Positions 1 to 7,180 of a DNA stretch of 38,598 nucleotides are shown piece after piece. How positions within the stretch are numbered: the stretch's first letter is position 1; every line of letters starts with the position of its first letter. The notes under the pieces were generated by a model. That model was not told the DNA's origin, did no database searches, and worked only from the letters and a program-made list of their open reading frames with translations. The stretch comes from Actinoplanes xinjiangensis (GTDB lineage: Bacteria > Actinomycetota > Actinomycetes > Mycobacteriales > Micromonosporaceae). The stretch lies in contig NZ_QGGR01000048.1 in NCBI RefSeq assembly GCF_003148685.1, forward strand, positions 1-38,598, written 5' to 3'. Made by a program: the position numbers and the translations under genes.

Positions 1-47
1 GCCGGCGCGACACCGGCCACTCCCCGGTCAGGGTGTTCGGTCGTCAT
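1..47 (-). CDS. 5' end of an unidentified gene leaving the window
   Basis: Reading leftward from an ATG at 47 the frame stays open to the window edge (15 codons, MTTEHPDRGVAGVAP). A GGGAG Shine-Dalgarno sequence lies about nine bases upstream on the minus strand, and the AT-richer stretch 65-90 could hold its promoter. Too little is visible to name a family. It would be divergent from nothing and separated from the SDR gene by the hairpin at 127-183. Confidence 0.45.
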   Translation of the reverse strand, partial: MTTEHPDRGVAGVAP

Positions 48-102
48 CTGAGCGTCTCCCTAAGTATCGAGATCCGCCGATAAATTTACAGTCCCCGAAA
101 CA

Positions 103-183
103 ACGGTGACAGCCAGCCGGGGGCTTCCGGCTGGTCACCACCGCTGTCTCGGGACTCGTGAGACAGCGGTGGCAGCCAGCCGG
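103..183. terminator. Long hairpin, copy 1 of a dispersed element
   Basis: The arms at 127-150 and 160-183 pair almost perfectly over 24 bases around a 9-base loop. The outer part of the arm reads CCGGCTGGTC and the inner part CCGCTGTCTC. A further partial arm at 104-118 (ending CAGCCAGCCGG) can pair with 127-134. The element lies downstream of the minus-strand SDR gene, so a terminator role for that gene fits, but no T-run follows. The same hairpin recurs at 4331-4386 and 8757-8813. Confidence 0.6.
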
Positions 184-286
184 ACCAGAGGGGTGGGCGG
201 GGGCCTGCCGAGGTGCGGCTCGGGGTGGGTGGGTCAGGTCGGTGTTGGTGAACGTCGGCGGCGGCGCCGGGGCGGGTGGGGCTCGG

Positions 287-1045
287 TCAGCGGACCAGTT
301 CGCGGCCGCCGGCGAGGGAGACGGTCTGGCCGTTGACGTGGCCGTTGGCTTGCGAGGCCAGGTAGGTGATGGTCTGCGCGACGTCTTCGGGGGTGCAGAT
401 GCGGCCGGTCGGGGTGCGGGCGGACTCGGCGGCGACGGCTTCCGGGCCGAGGAACGGGGCGGTCAGCGCACGGTCGGTGAGGGTGAATCCGGGGCGGACG
501 ACGTTGGTCAGGATGCCGTGCCGGGCTTCGCGGACGGCGAGGATGCGGGCGGCGGTCTCCAGGGCGCCTTTGGCGGTGGCGTAGGCGAGCGGGCCGGCCA
601 TCGGCTGGGCGACCACGTCGGTGGAGACGGCGACGATACGGCCCCAGCCGGCGGCGCGCATCGCGGGCAGGGCGGCGTCGATGAGGGCGAGCGGGCCGAC
701 GGTGTTGGCGTGCAGGGACGCGGTGAGGCCGGGGATCTCGGCGTCGTCGAAGGACGGCCACTGCACGGCGTTGGCGACGACGATCGTGGGCGGGCCGAGT
801 TCATCGGTGATCTGTCGGAACACGTCGGGGGCGGTGTCCGGGGCGGTCTGGTCCCAGTGGACGGCGTAGGCCGTACCCCCGGAGCTGTTGATCTTCTCGG
901 CGGTGTCGGCGGCGGCTGCGCCGTGGTGCCGGTAGGTGAGGGCGACGGCGGCGCCTTCGGCGGCGAGGCTGAGCGCGGCGGCGCGGCCGATGGCGCCCGA
1001 GGCGCCGGTGACCAGGACGGTACGGCCGTCGATTCCGGTGTTCAC
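287..1045 (-). CDS. SDR-family NAD(P)-dependent oxidoreductase (FabG-like)
   Basis: A 252-residue classical short-chain dehydrogenase/reductase, probably cytosolic, reducing a carbonyl or oxidising an alcohol with NAD(P)(H). The cofactor motif TGASGAIG is at residues 13-20, N114 fits the structural Asn, and the catalytic set is S141, Y155 and K159 (YATAK). The GTG start at 1045 has an AAGGAG Shine-Dalgarno sequence a few bases upstream. It is divergent from the MarR gene and the 25-bp operator at 1056-1080 abuts its ribosome-binding site, so it is very likely the MarR target. The substrate cannot be read from sequence. Confidence 0.9.
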   Translation of the reverse strand: MNTGIDGRTVLVTGASGAIGRAAALSLAAEGAAVALTYRHHGAAAADTAEKINSSGGTAYAVHWDQTAPDTAPDVFRQITDELGPPTIVVANAVQWPSFDDAEIPGLTASLHANTVGPLALIDAALPAMRAAGWGRIVAVSTDVVAQPMAGPLAYATAKGALETAARILAVREARHGILTNVVRPGFTLTDRALTAPFLGPEAVAAESARTPTGRICTPEDVAQTITYLASQANGHVNGQTVSLAGGRELVR

Positions 1046-1055
1046 ACGATCTCCT

Positions 1056-1080
1056 TAGTCGGCTATATATTAGCCGACTA
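1056..1080. promoter_or_regulatory. Perfect palindromic operator of the MarR/SDR pair
   Basis: Two perfect 10-base half sites, TAGTCGGCTA (1056-1065) and TAGCCGACTA (1071-1080), flank a TATAT spacer. The size and position between divergent genes are typical of MarR-family operators. It lies just upstream of the SDR Shine-Dalgarno sequence and some 30 bases upstream of the MarR -10, so one dimer could repress both genes. Binding is inferred. Confidence 0.8.
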
Positions 1081-1110
1081 TGCATCTGCGGTGGGGTGCC
1101 CGTCAAGCCG

Positions 1111-1122
1111 TAGACTGCCCCG
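1111..1122 (+). promoter_or_regulatory. -10 element of a leaderless MarR transcript
   Basis: TAGACT at 1111-1116 is followed by exactly six bases and then the GTG start at 1123. There is no Shine-Dalgarno sequence. This TANNNT-N6-RTG layout is the usual actinobacterial leaderless promoter. No good -35 is visible. Confidence 0.5.
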
Positions 1123-1572
1123 GTGGAACTCCCGGACGTGCTGGCCGTCAACAAGGCGCTGGTCAAGGTGGCCAAGCTCTATCGGGCCGCCCAGGCCGAC
1201 ACGCTGAGCGCCCTGGGCCTGCACCCCGGGCAGGACGTGCTGCTGTGGACGCTCGGCGGCGCACCCGACGGCATGCTGATCAGCGAGATCGCCGCCCAGC
1301 TCGGCGTCGAACAGCCCACCGTGACCCGCAGCCTCAGCCGCCTGGACCAGGGCGGCTGGTTCGTCCGCGAGCCGGTGCCCGGTGACCGGCGCGCCACCCT
1401 GGTCAGACTCACCGCCAAAGGCCGCGCGGTCATCCCGGCGGTGGAGGCGGCGTGGCGCACCCTGGCCGAGACGGCAACCGGCGGCATGACCGATTCGGAT
1501 CAGGAGCGGCTGCTCGGCCTGCTGGAGACGGTCCGTACCAACCTCCTGACGGTGGCCACCGACACGGAGTGA
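1123..1572 (+). CDS. MarR-family transcriptional regulator
   Basis: A 149-residue MarR-type winged-helix repressor. The DNA-binding domain spans about residues 35-100, with recognition helix around EQPTVTRSLSRL and a wing carrying DRRATLVRLT; the terminal helices would form the dimer interface. The GTG start is chosen because the frame matches the family and a -10 sits six bases upstream. Divergent from the SDR gene around a perfect palindrome, so autoregulation plus control of the SDR gene is the simplest reading. The ligand is unknown. Confidence 0.88.
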   Translation: MELPDVLAVNKALVKVAKLYRAAQADTLSALGLHPGQDVLLWTLGGAPDGMLISEIAAQLGVEQPTVTRSLSRLDQGGWFVREPVPGDRRATLVRLTAKGRAVIPAVEAAWRTLAETATGGMTDSDQERLLGLLETVRTNLLTVATDTE

Positions 1573-1662
1573 TCCTGCGGTTCGCGCCACTCTGCCCACA
1601 GTGACCACCGGCGCCGAGGATCCAGGCGCTCCGTCCTCGCTGCCCGGCTCGACCGGGCATGA

Positions 1663-2460
1663 TCACCACATCCCGGCGTTCCCGTCATCGGCAGCCGCGC
1701 CGTTGACCCGGCCATCGATCTCGGCCGTCACGACCCGGTGACGCTGCTGGTCGACGCCGTCTCCTACCTGTTCTCGGTCGTCACCCTGGCCGCGATCAAG
1801 GCACCGGACACGCCCCCGCCCGGCGCCGACGGACACCCGGGGTTACGACGTCAGGTCACCGAGGGCTTCGCGGCCGTCCTCCGGCATCCCCTGCTGCGCA
1901 CGATCTGCCTGGAGGCGTTCACCTACAACTTCTTCGTCCAGTTCGGTGAGACGCTCATCGTCCTCTATGCGCTGACCGTTCTGGATCTGAGCGCCGGGAT
2001 GCTCGGCCTGGCCATCGGCATCGGCAGCCTCGGCGGGCTGGCCGGGGCGATCGTCGCACCCCGGGCGGTACGCCGGTTCGGTTTCGGGCGCACGTTCATC
2101 GCCGGCACCGCGCTGGGCTGCGCGGCCCCGGTGCTGGTGCCGCTCGCGTCCGGTCCGCCATTCGCCGCCGGCGCGACGATCGCCGCGTCGTACCTGGTCA
2201 CCGGGTTCGGTGTGACGATCTCGGTGATCGGCTCGGTGACGCTGCGGCAGACCGTGGCGCCGGCGCACCTGCTGGGCCGGGTCAACGCGGTGATGCGGCT
2301 GGCGAGTTACGCGGCGGTGCCGCTGGGTGCGGCGGCGACCGGCCTGACGGCGGCCGCCGTCGGCGTCCGGACGGGTCTGTTCCTCGGCGCCGCGGGCCTG
2401 GCACTGCCGACGCTCATCCTGCTCTTCTCTCCGGTACGCCGCATGTCAACAACAGATTGA
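1663..2460 (+). pseudogene. Truncated MFS transporter (C-terminal half only)
   Basis: The clear coding part (GTG at 1738) gives 240 residues with about six hydrophobic segments. It begins in the middle of a major facilitator protein (LLVDAVSYLFS) and ends with SPVRRMSTTD. It aligns by eye with the C-terminal half of the intact MFS protein at 4466-5740, which has VALVADALSFLGS at the matching point and ends SPVRRISTLD. In-frame upstream codons (1663-1737) contain a blurred remnant (AVDPAIDLG) but a stop precedes them and no N-terminal half exists. No Shine-Dalgarno sequence. Probably a deletion relic; a transporter made of this half alone is unlikely. Confidence 0.7.
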
Positions 2461-2481
2461 CATATAAAGCACTGGTACGCG

Positions 2482-2511
2482 TTGACCTGCCCGAATACAC
2501 CTCCCTAACGT
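2482..2511 (+). promoter_or_regulatory. Sigma70-type promoter of the MFS gene at 2544
   Basis: TTGACC (2482-2487), an 18-base spacer and TAACGT (2506-2511) precede a short leader with a strong GAGGAG Shine-Dalgarno sequence. A second TTGACA lies at 2457-2462 without a clear -10 partner. Confidence 0.5.
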
Positions 2512-2543
2512 GAGCCACTCCAACTCAACTCGAGGAGAGTGGC

Positions 2544-3794
2544 GTGGCAGGGTTGACCCGCGTGGCACACAGCCGCAACGCGACGGCCTATCTCGCGGCC
2601 GTGCTCGTGTCGAGCTTCGGCACCAGCGCCATGATGCTGGCCGCCGGCATCTGGGTGATGACACTGACCGGATCCAGCAGCCTGGCCGCCTGGGTCGGCT
2701 TCCTGCTGTGGGCACCGACCCTGGCCGGCCCGCTGATCGGCGCGGTCGTCGACCGGACGCCACACCGCCGCCAGGTGATGATCGCGGCGCACACCGTCAT
2801 GGGCCTGCTCCTGCTACTGCTGTTGCTGGTCGACGACCGTACCGATGTGTGGCTGATCTTCGCCGTCATGCTCGCCTACGGCGTCAGCTTCGTGGTCCTC
2901 GACGCCGCCGAGACCGCGGTACTGCCGGCCGCGATCCCCGCCGACCTGCTCGGCGACGTCAACGGCCTGCGCATGTCGGCGTCCGAAGGCATGAAACTGG
3001 CCGCCCCACTCGTCGGCGCCGGCCTGTTCACCTGGCTCGGCGGCGCCAGCGTCGCCCTCCTCGACGCCGTCACGTTCTTCGCCGCCGCCGCGCTGTGCCT
3101 GCTCATCCGGCCCGGCCCGATCGCCGGCGAACCCGAGACGGCACCCTGGCGCGCCCGGATCGCCGACGGAGCCCGCCTGCTGTGGGGCCACCGCGAACTG
3201 CGCCGCATCGTCCTGTGCGCGGCGGCGGTCATGGCCGTCGCCGGCCTCGCCGGCACCACGATCTACGCGGTCGTCGACGAGGGACTCCAGCGCGCCCCCG
3301 CGGTCGTCGGCGTGCTGTCGGCGGTGCAGGGCGCCGGCTCGGTCGCCGGTGGGTTCCTGGCCGGGCCGCTGCTGCGCCGGATCCGCCCGCACGTGTTCGC
3401 CGGTGCCGGCATCGCCGTCTTCGGGATCGGCACACTGCTGCGCGCGACACCGTCGCCGGCCGCGGTCGCCGTGTCCAGTCTGCTGGCCGGGATCGCGCTG
3501 CCCTGGGTGCTGATCACCGTCGCCACCCGGGTACAGAGCGACATTCCCGCGGCCTACCTCGGCCGGGTCTCCGGCACGGTCGCCCTCCTCACGTTCGCAC
3601 CCGGCGCCATCGGCCAGGCCGCCGGAGCCTCCCTGCTCGCCGTCGCCGACTACCGCCTGATCCTCACCGCCGGAGCCGTCGCCGCCGCCGTGACCGCGGC
3701 CCTCTGCCTGCGCCCCCCTCACCCCCGAGCCCGCCTCTCGTACGCTTCCCGGCCCCGGCAACACCGAGGGGTCCGATCCGGGACCCGTTGGTAG
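2544..3794 (+). CDS. MFS transporter, probable drug exporter
   Basis: A 416-residue integral membrane protein with about 12 hydrophobic segments, built like the EntS/macrolide-efflux branch of the major facilitator superfamily. The loop after TM2 carries VVDRTPHRRQV, the family's conserved D-R-x-x-x-R pattern. The GTG start at 2544 follows GAGGAGAG by five bases. The C-terminal tail is Arg/Ser-rich and short. Only 29 bases separate it from TrmO, so the two may be co-transcribed. The substrate is unknown; export is inferred from the family. Confidence 0.85.
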   Translation: MAGLTRVAHSRNATAYLAAVLVSSFGTSAMMLAAGIWVMTLTGSSSLAAWVGFLLWAPTLAGPLIGAVVDRTPHRRQVMIAAHTVMGLLLLLLLLVDDRTDVWLIFAVMLAYGVSFVVLDAAETAVLPAAIPADLLGDVNGLRMSASEGMKLAAPLVGAGLFTWLGGASVALLDAVTFFAAAALCLLIRPGPIAGEPETAPWRARIADGARLLWGHRELRRIVLCAAAVMAVAGLAGTTIYAVVDEGLQRAPAVVGVLSAVQGAGSVAGGFLAGPLLRRIRPHVFAGAGIAVFGIGTLLRATPSPAAVAVSSLLAGIALPWVLITVATRVQSDIPAAYLGRVSGTVALLTFAPGAIGQAAGASLLAVADYRLILTAGAVAAAVTAALCLRPPHPRARLSYASRPRQHRGVRSGTRW

Positions 3795-3823
3795 GGTTCC
3801 ATGATCGACGGAGGGGGCGCGGT

Positions 3824-4282
3824 GTGGTGACGTTGAAGCCGGTGGCACAGGTACTCGGCGGCCGCGAGGAGGTCGTCGACGACGCCTGGGATGCCGTCAC
3901 GGCCGTGATCCGGCTGGACGGCACACAGTTCGAACCGCAGGCCCTGGCCGGGCTGGACGCGTTCTCGCATCTCGAAGTGGTGTTCCACTTCGACCGGGTG
4001 CCGCTGGAGAAGATCGAGACCGGCGCCCGGCATCCACGGGGCAACACCGACTGGCCGCTGGTCGGCATCTTCGCCCAGCGCGGCAAGAACCGTCCCAACC
4101 GCCTCGGTGTCTCCCGCTGCCGTCTGCACCGCGTCGACGGCCTCGACCTGCACGTCAGCGGCCTTGACGCGGTGGCCGGCACACCCGTCCTGGACATCAA
4201 GCCCTACATGGCCGAGTTCGGGCCACGCGGCGACGTCCACCAGCCGGCCTGGTCCACCGAGATCATGCGCGACTACTACTGA
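3824..4282 (+). CDS. TrmO-like tRNA (N6-threonylcarbamoyladenosine37-N6)-methyltransferase
   Basis: A 152-residue YaeB/TsaA-fold protein. The family methylates N6 of t6A37 in tRNA using S-adenosylmethionine. Family landmarks are FSHLEVVFHF, an HPRGN segment, RPNRLGVSRC (the RPNPIGLS-type box) and GTPVLDIKPYMAEF. It lacks the C-terminal extension of the E. coli enzyme, as short actinobacterial homologues do. GTG codons at 3824 and 3827 are both possible starts; the GGAGGGGG at 3810-3817 favours 3824. Some short TsaA-family members may act on other substrates, so the tRNA role is inferred. Confidence 0.8.
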   Translation: MVTLKPVAQVLGGREEVVDDAWDAVTAVIRLDGTQFEPQALAGLDAFSHLEVVFHFDRVPLEKIETGARHPRGNTDWPLVGIFAQRGKNRPNRLGVSRCRLHRVDGLDLHVSGLDAVAGTPVLDIKPYMAEFGPRGDVHQPAWSTEIMRDYY

Positions 4283-4330
4283 TCCGACCGAGCCACCCGG
4301 CCCCCGAGGTCATCGCGAGACGATCTTCTA

Positions 4331-4386
4331 CGGCCGGTCCTGACCGCTGTCTCCCCGCGCTCGAGACAGCGGTCACGACCAGCCGG
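4331..4386. terminator. Bidirectional hairpin, copy 2 of the dispersed element
   Basis: Arms 4331-4353 and 4363-4386 share the inner sequence CCGCTGTCTC/GAGACAGCGG and the outer CCAGCCGG end with the copies at 127-183 and 8757-8813. It lies between two convergent genes (TrmO and the MFS gene), which supports a two-way terminator. Confidence 0.65.
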
Positions 4387-4465
4387 CACTCACCGCCGCC
4401 TCGACGCGCCCGACCGCCGGCAGTGACGACAGGAGAAGCCCCGGGGCGGGACGGGGAGCGCCGGT

Positions 4466-5740
4466 TCACGGGGTCTCGGCGTCCAGCGTGGAGATGCGGC
4501 GTACCGGGGAGGCCAGCAACCAGAAGGCGGCGCAGACACCGGCCGTCCCGGCGAGGGCCAGGGTGGGACGCAGACCGATGGCCGTGCCGAGCCAGCCGCC
4601 GATCAGTGCGCCCAGCGGACGGCTGCCGTAGTTGACCGTGCTGTAGGCACCGGCGATCCGGGCACGGGCGTGGTCCGGCGTCACCGTGGTGATCAAGGCG
4701 TTGAGGTTGATGTCCATCAGCATCACGCCGGCGCTGGACACGAACTCGGCCGCGGCCAGCAGCGCCACCTTCGCCGGCACCGTGCCGCCGGCCAGCGCCA
4801 TCAGGGCCAGCGGGGCGGGAAACAACACGACACCGATGATCGCGGTACGGCCCAGACCGATCGCCCGCGTCACCCGTGGGGCCAGGGCCGCACCGGCCAC
4901 ACCGCCCACCGCACCGGCACCGAACGCGATACCGATGGCGCCGGCGGACAGGCCGAGTTCCCGGCTGGCGAACAGGATCACCAGCGTCCCGGCGATGAAC
5001 GTGAACAGGTTGACAGTCGTGGTGCAGGCGAGGACGGCCCGCAGCACCCGGTGCCGCAGCAGGAGCGCGAGACCTTCGCGGATCCGCCGGAACGCCCCGA
5101 GCTCAGGCGACGTGCCGGCCGGGTCCGGCGACGTGGACGGAGAGGCGGCGTCGGGGATGCGGTGCAGCAGCAGGGCCGAACCGAGGAACGACAGTGCGTC
5201 GGCGACCAGGGCGACCGGAGCGGTCAGCACCTGGATGAGGGCGCCACCGACGGCGGGTCCGGCCACGAAGGACCCGGCACGGCTCAGGCTGAGCTTGCTG
5301 TTGGCGTCCACGTAGCTGTGGCTCGGCACCAGCGTCACGAAGAACGACGGATACGCCATGCTGAACAACAGCGCCCCGACCCCGGTGAGCAGGGCCACGG
5401 CGAACAGGTGCGGCAGGGTGACCAGGTCCAGCAGGTAGGCGACGGGCACGGTGAGCAGGACCACCGCCCGGATCAGGTCGGCGATGATCAGCAGACGCCG
5501 CCGGTGGCGGTACCGGTCGACCCAGGCGCCGACGAAGACACCGAACAGGTACGGCAGCCAGATCAGCGCGGTCAGCAGGCCCACCTCGCCGGGTGACGCG
5601 GCGAGCATCGTGACGGCCAGCAGCGGCAGGGCGATCTCGCTGATCCGGTCGCCGAACTGGGAGATGGTCTGCGCGTACCAGAATCCCCGGAAGCGACGGC
5701 TCGACCACGCCGTCGGCGTCGCCGGGGCGGTGGCGGTCAC
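4466..5740 (-). CDS. MFS transporter coupled to an ArsR-like regulator
   Basis: A 424-residue major facilitator protein with about 12 membrane segments. It opens with WSSRRFRGFWYAQTISQFG, typical of actinobacterial EntS-type exporters, and has the WVDRYRHRRRLL loop after TM2. The GTG start at 5740 overlaps the stop of the upstream regulator as GTGA, so translation is coupled; reading further upstream in this frame only shadows the regulator. It is the intact relative of the truncated gene at 1738-2460. Efflux of a compound sensed by the regulator is the likely role. Confidence 0.87.
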   Translation of the reverse strand: MTATAPATPTAWSSRRFRGFWYAQTISQFGDRISEIALPLLAVTMLAASPGEVGLLTALIWLPYLFGVFVGAWVDRYRHRRRLLIIADLIRAVVLLTVPVAYLLDLVTLPHLFAVALLTGVGALLFSMAYPSFFVTLVPSHSYVDANSKLSLSRAGSFVAGPAVGGALIQVLTAPVALVADALSFLGSALLLHRIPDAASPSTSPDPAGTSPELGAFRRIREGLALLLRHRVLRAVLACTTTVNLFTFIAGTLVILFASRELGLSAGAIGIAFGAGAVGGVAGAALAPRVTRAIGLGRTAIIGVVLFPAPLALMALAGGTVPAKVALLAAAEFVSSAGVMLMDINLNALITTVTPDHARARIAGAYSTVNYGSRPLGALIGGWLGTAIGLRPTLALAGTAGVCAAFWLLASPVRRISTLDAETP

Positions 5741-6324
5741 GGCTGCTGCTCGTCGTGTTCCGGCAGGACGTAACGCAGGACCCGCACACCGCGGGCGTCG
5801 GCGGGACGGTCCGCGGCGTCGCGTCGCACATACGGCGCCATCAGCGCCTCGACCGCCTCCTGCAACCGCCGCAGCTCGTCGGCGGTGACGACGAGCCGGG
5901 TGTCGGCGAAGTCGGCCAGGCGCCGCCACGCGCCGTCCAGGTGCGGCTCCTCGTGCATCAGCCAGTGCTGCGGGAACTCGGCGGCGCGGGCGAACATCTC
6001 GCCCTGCAGCAGACGGGCCGCGTCCTGCCCCTCGGCGTCCTCCGGCATCGTGAAACGGAACCCCTTGGCGGCCGCCTGCCACCAGCGCTCGCGTTTACCG
6101 GTGGCACCGTCCCAGTCGACGACCAGCCCGAACGAGGCCAGGTGCCGGGCGTGCCAGCTGACCACCGACGGGGTGGCGCCGACGTGTGCGGACAGCTGGG
6201 TGGCGGTGGCCGGCCCGTGCCGTTGCAGCCGGTTGAGGATCGCGAGCCGCACCGGGTGGGCCAGCGCCCGCAGGGCCTGCGGGTCACTGATCTCCAGGTC
6301 CCCGTACGGATTAGTGAGAGACAT
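5737..6324 (-). CDS. ArsR-like winged-helix transcriptional regulator
   Basis: A 195-residue regulator whose N-terminal domain (residues about 10-90) is an ArsR-type wHTH: DPQALRALAHPVRLAILNRL, then ATQLSAHVGATPSVVSWHARHL as the recognition region and a wing near DGATGKRERWW. No metal-binding Cys motif is present, so metal sensing is not supported. An in-frame GTG exists at 6345, but the -10 TACTTT ends six bases before the ATG at 6324, so I choose the leaderless ATG. It is the first gene of a two-gene operon with the MFS exporter. Confidence 0.85.
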   Translation of the reverse strand: MSLTNPYGDLEISDPQALRALAHPVRLAILNRLQRHGPATATQLSAHVGATPSVVSWHARHLASFGLVVDWDGATGKRERWWQAAAKGFRFTMPEDAEGQDAARLLQGEMFARAAEFPQHWLMHEEPHLDGAWRRLADFADTRLVVTADELRRLQEAVEALMAPYVRRDAADRPADARGVRVLRYVLPEHDEQQP

Positions 6325-6358
6325 CTTTCGAAAGTACCCTCTCACGTTGTCGCGTCAA
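6314..6358 (-). promoter_or_regulatory. Leaderless promoter inside a nested palindromic operator
   Basis: On the minus strand TTGACG (6353-6358), a 16-base spacer and TACTTT (6331-6336) end six bases before the ATG. Two dyads share the exact centre 6329/6330: an inner perfect CTTTCGAAAG (6325-6334) and an outer GTGAGAG...CTCTCAC (6314-6320 and 6339-6345). The 32-bp dyad covers the -10 and the start codon, an ideal site for autorepression by the encoded regulator. Confidence 0.7.
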
Positions 6359-6718
6359 GCCCTCCCGCAAGGTCGCCGGGCATCGGCTGTTCAGCCGATA
6401 CACCCATCAGCCTGACGGACGCATGGGCGGCTCGTTCGGGAATACGAGGCTGGCACCGGCCCGCGCCGCCTACGATTTGAGCGCTGGCTCCCCGCCATTC
6501 CTGGACTCACTTCAGTGAGACCATTTCACCAATTCACGGCGGGCCATATCGTGCACGAGTTCGCTGGTCAAAGCCCCTAAGAAGGTCAGACCATTGAGGA
6601 TTCGGAAACAAACTCGATAACCCGATTAATGCCAGCACAGCCACAAATCCAGGTAATACTGATGAGGCCGGTCCGGCGTGGACCGATTCCCATCACACCA
6701 ATTCGGAGGTAGATCCTC
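6346..6718. other. Long intergenic region, AT-richer, no gene seen
   Basis: 373 bases separate the ArsR-like promoter from the secreted-protein gene. The right two thirds are clearly less GC-rich than the genes around. Small dyads are visible at 6382-6399 (ATCGGCT, 4-base loop, AGCCGAT) and 6506-6519 (CTCAC, TTCA, GTGAG). A weak promoter could be TTGAGG (6594-6599) with GATAAC 16 bases on. No coding frame with a ribosome-binding site was found. Confidence 0.4.
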
Positions 6719-7168
6719 ATGTCTCTGCTCACCCTTCCCCGTACCGCCGGCGCAGCCGCACTGGCCGCCGCGGGACTCGCCGTCTGCCTGCCCGCCCCGG
6801 CGACCGCACAGCCCGCACTGACCGGAGACCGCAGCGTCGCCGTGACCGTGCGCAACCACACCGACCTGCGCCTCAGCCTCTCCGACAAGGACATCGTCGA
6901 AGGCGACTGGACGACCGCACCGCCGAAGGCCATCAAGCGCCTGGCGGTCGCCAAGTTCGGCTCCGAATCGATCGAGGACCAGGGCGGCACCGAGGCCACC
7001 GTCACCTTCAGCACCACCTACGGCGAAGTCGAGTTCTACTGGCGCAACCCGTGGTCGCGCGACAACGAATTCACCTGCGACGCCCCCGAAGAACTGGAAT
7101 GTGAGGTCGTCGGCGGCGGGCTCGGCACCCACCCGAAGGTCACCTTCAACGTCCGCGACGCTTTCTGA
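6719..7168 (+). CDS. Secreted aegerolysin/crystal-ET79-like protein
   Basis: 149 residues with a signal peptide: a hydrophobic stretch over residues 10-28 and a likely cleavage after ATAQ. The mature part resembles aegerolysin-family (crystal protein ET79-like) beta-sandwich proteins: VTVRNHTDLRLSL near the start, a GDWTTAPP segment, FGSESIEDQGGTEATVTF, and the aromatic YWRNPWSRDNEF. Two cysteines in the last third could form a disulfide. Such proteins bind lipids or membranes, sometimes with a partner, but no MACPF gene is nearby. A GGAGGT Shine-Dalgarno sequence (6705-6710) fixes the start. Family call is by motif resemblance only. Confidence 0.6.
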   Translation: MSLLTLPRTAGAAALAAAGLAVCLPAPATAQPALTGDRSVAVTVRNHTDLRLSLSDKDIVEGDWTTAPPKAIKRLAVAKFGSESIEDQGGTEATVTFSTTYGEVEFYWRNPWSRDNEFTCDAPEELECEVVGGGLGTHPKVTFNVRDAF

Positions 7169-7180
7169 CCGGCACCCGGA

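Noticed and set aside
184..286. G-rich plus strand with runs such as GGGGTGGGCGGGGG, possible G-quadruplex
   Set aside because: Only three close G-runs in each cluster and a GC-rich background; not distinguishable from composition.
2510..3823. Long open frame merging into TrmO from upstream
   Set aside because: Arg/Pro-rich shadow of the MFS gene; the ribosome-binding site and family start place TrmO at 3824.
3801..3830. Nine-codon upstream frame (ATG 3801 to TGA) before TrmO
   Set aside because: It overlaps the Shine-Dalgarno sequence and start of TrmO and has no ribosome-binding site of its own; likely chance.
5741..6082. N-terminal extension of the minus-strand MFS protein
   Set aside because: It is the out-of-frame shadow of the ArsR-like gene; the GTGA overlap gives the true start.
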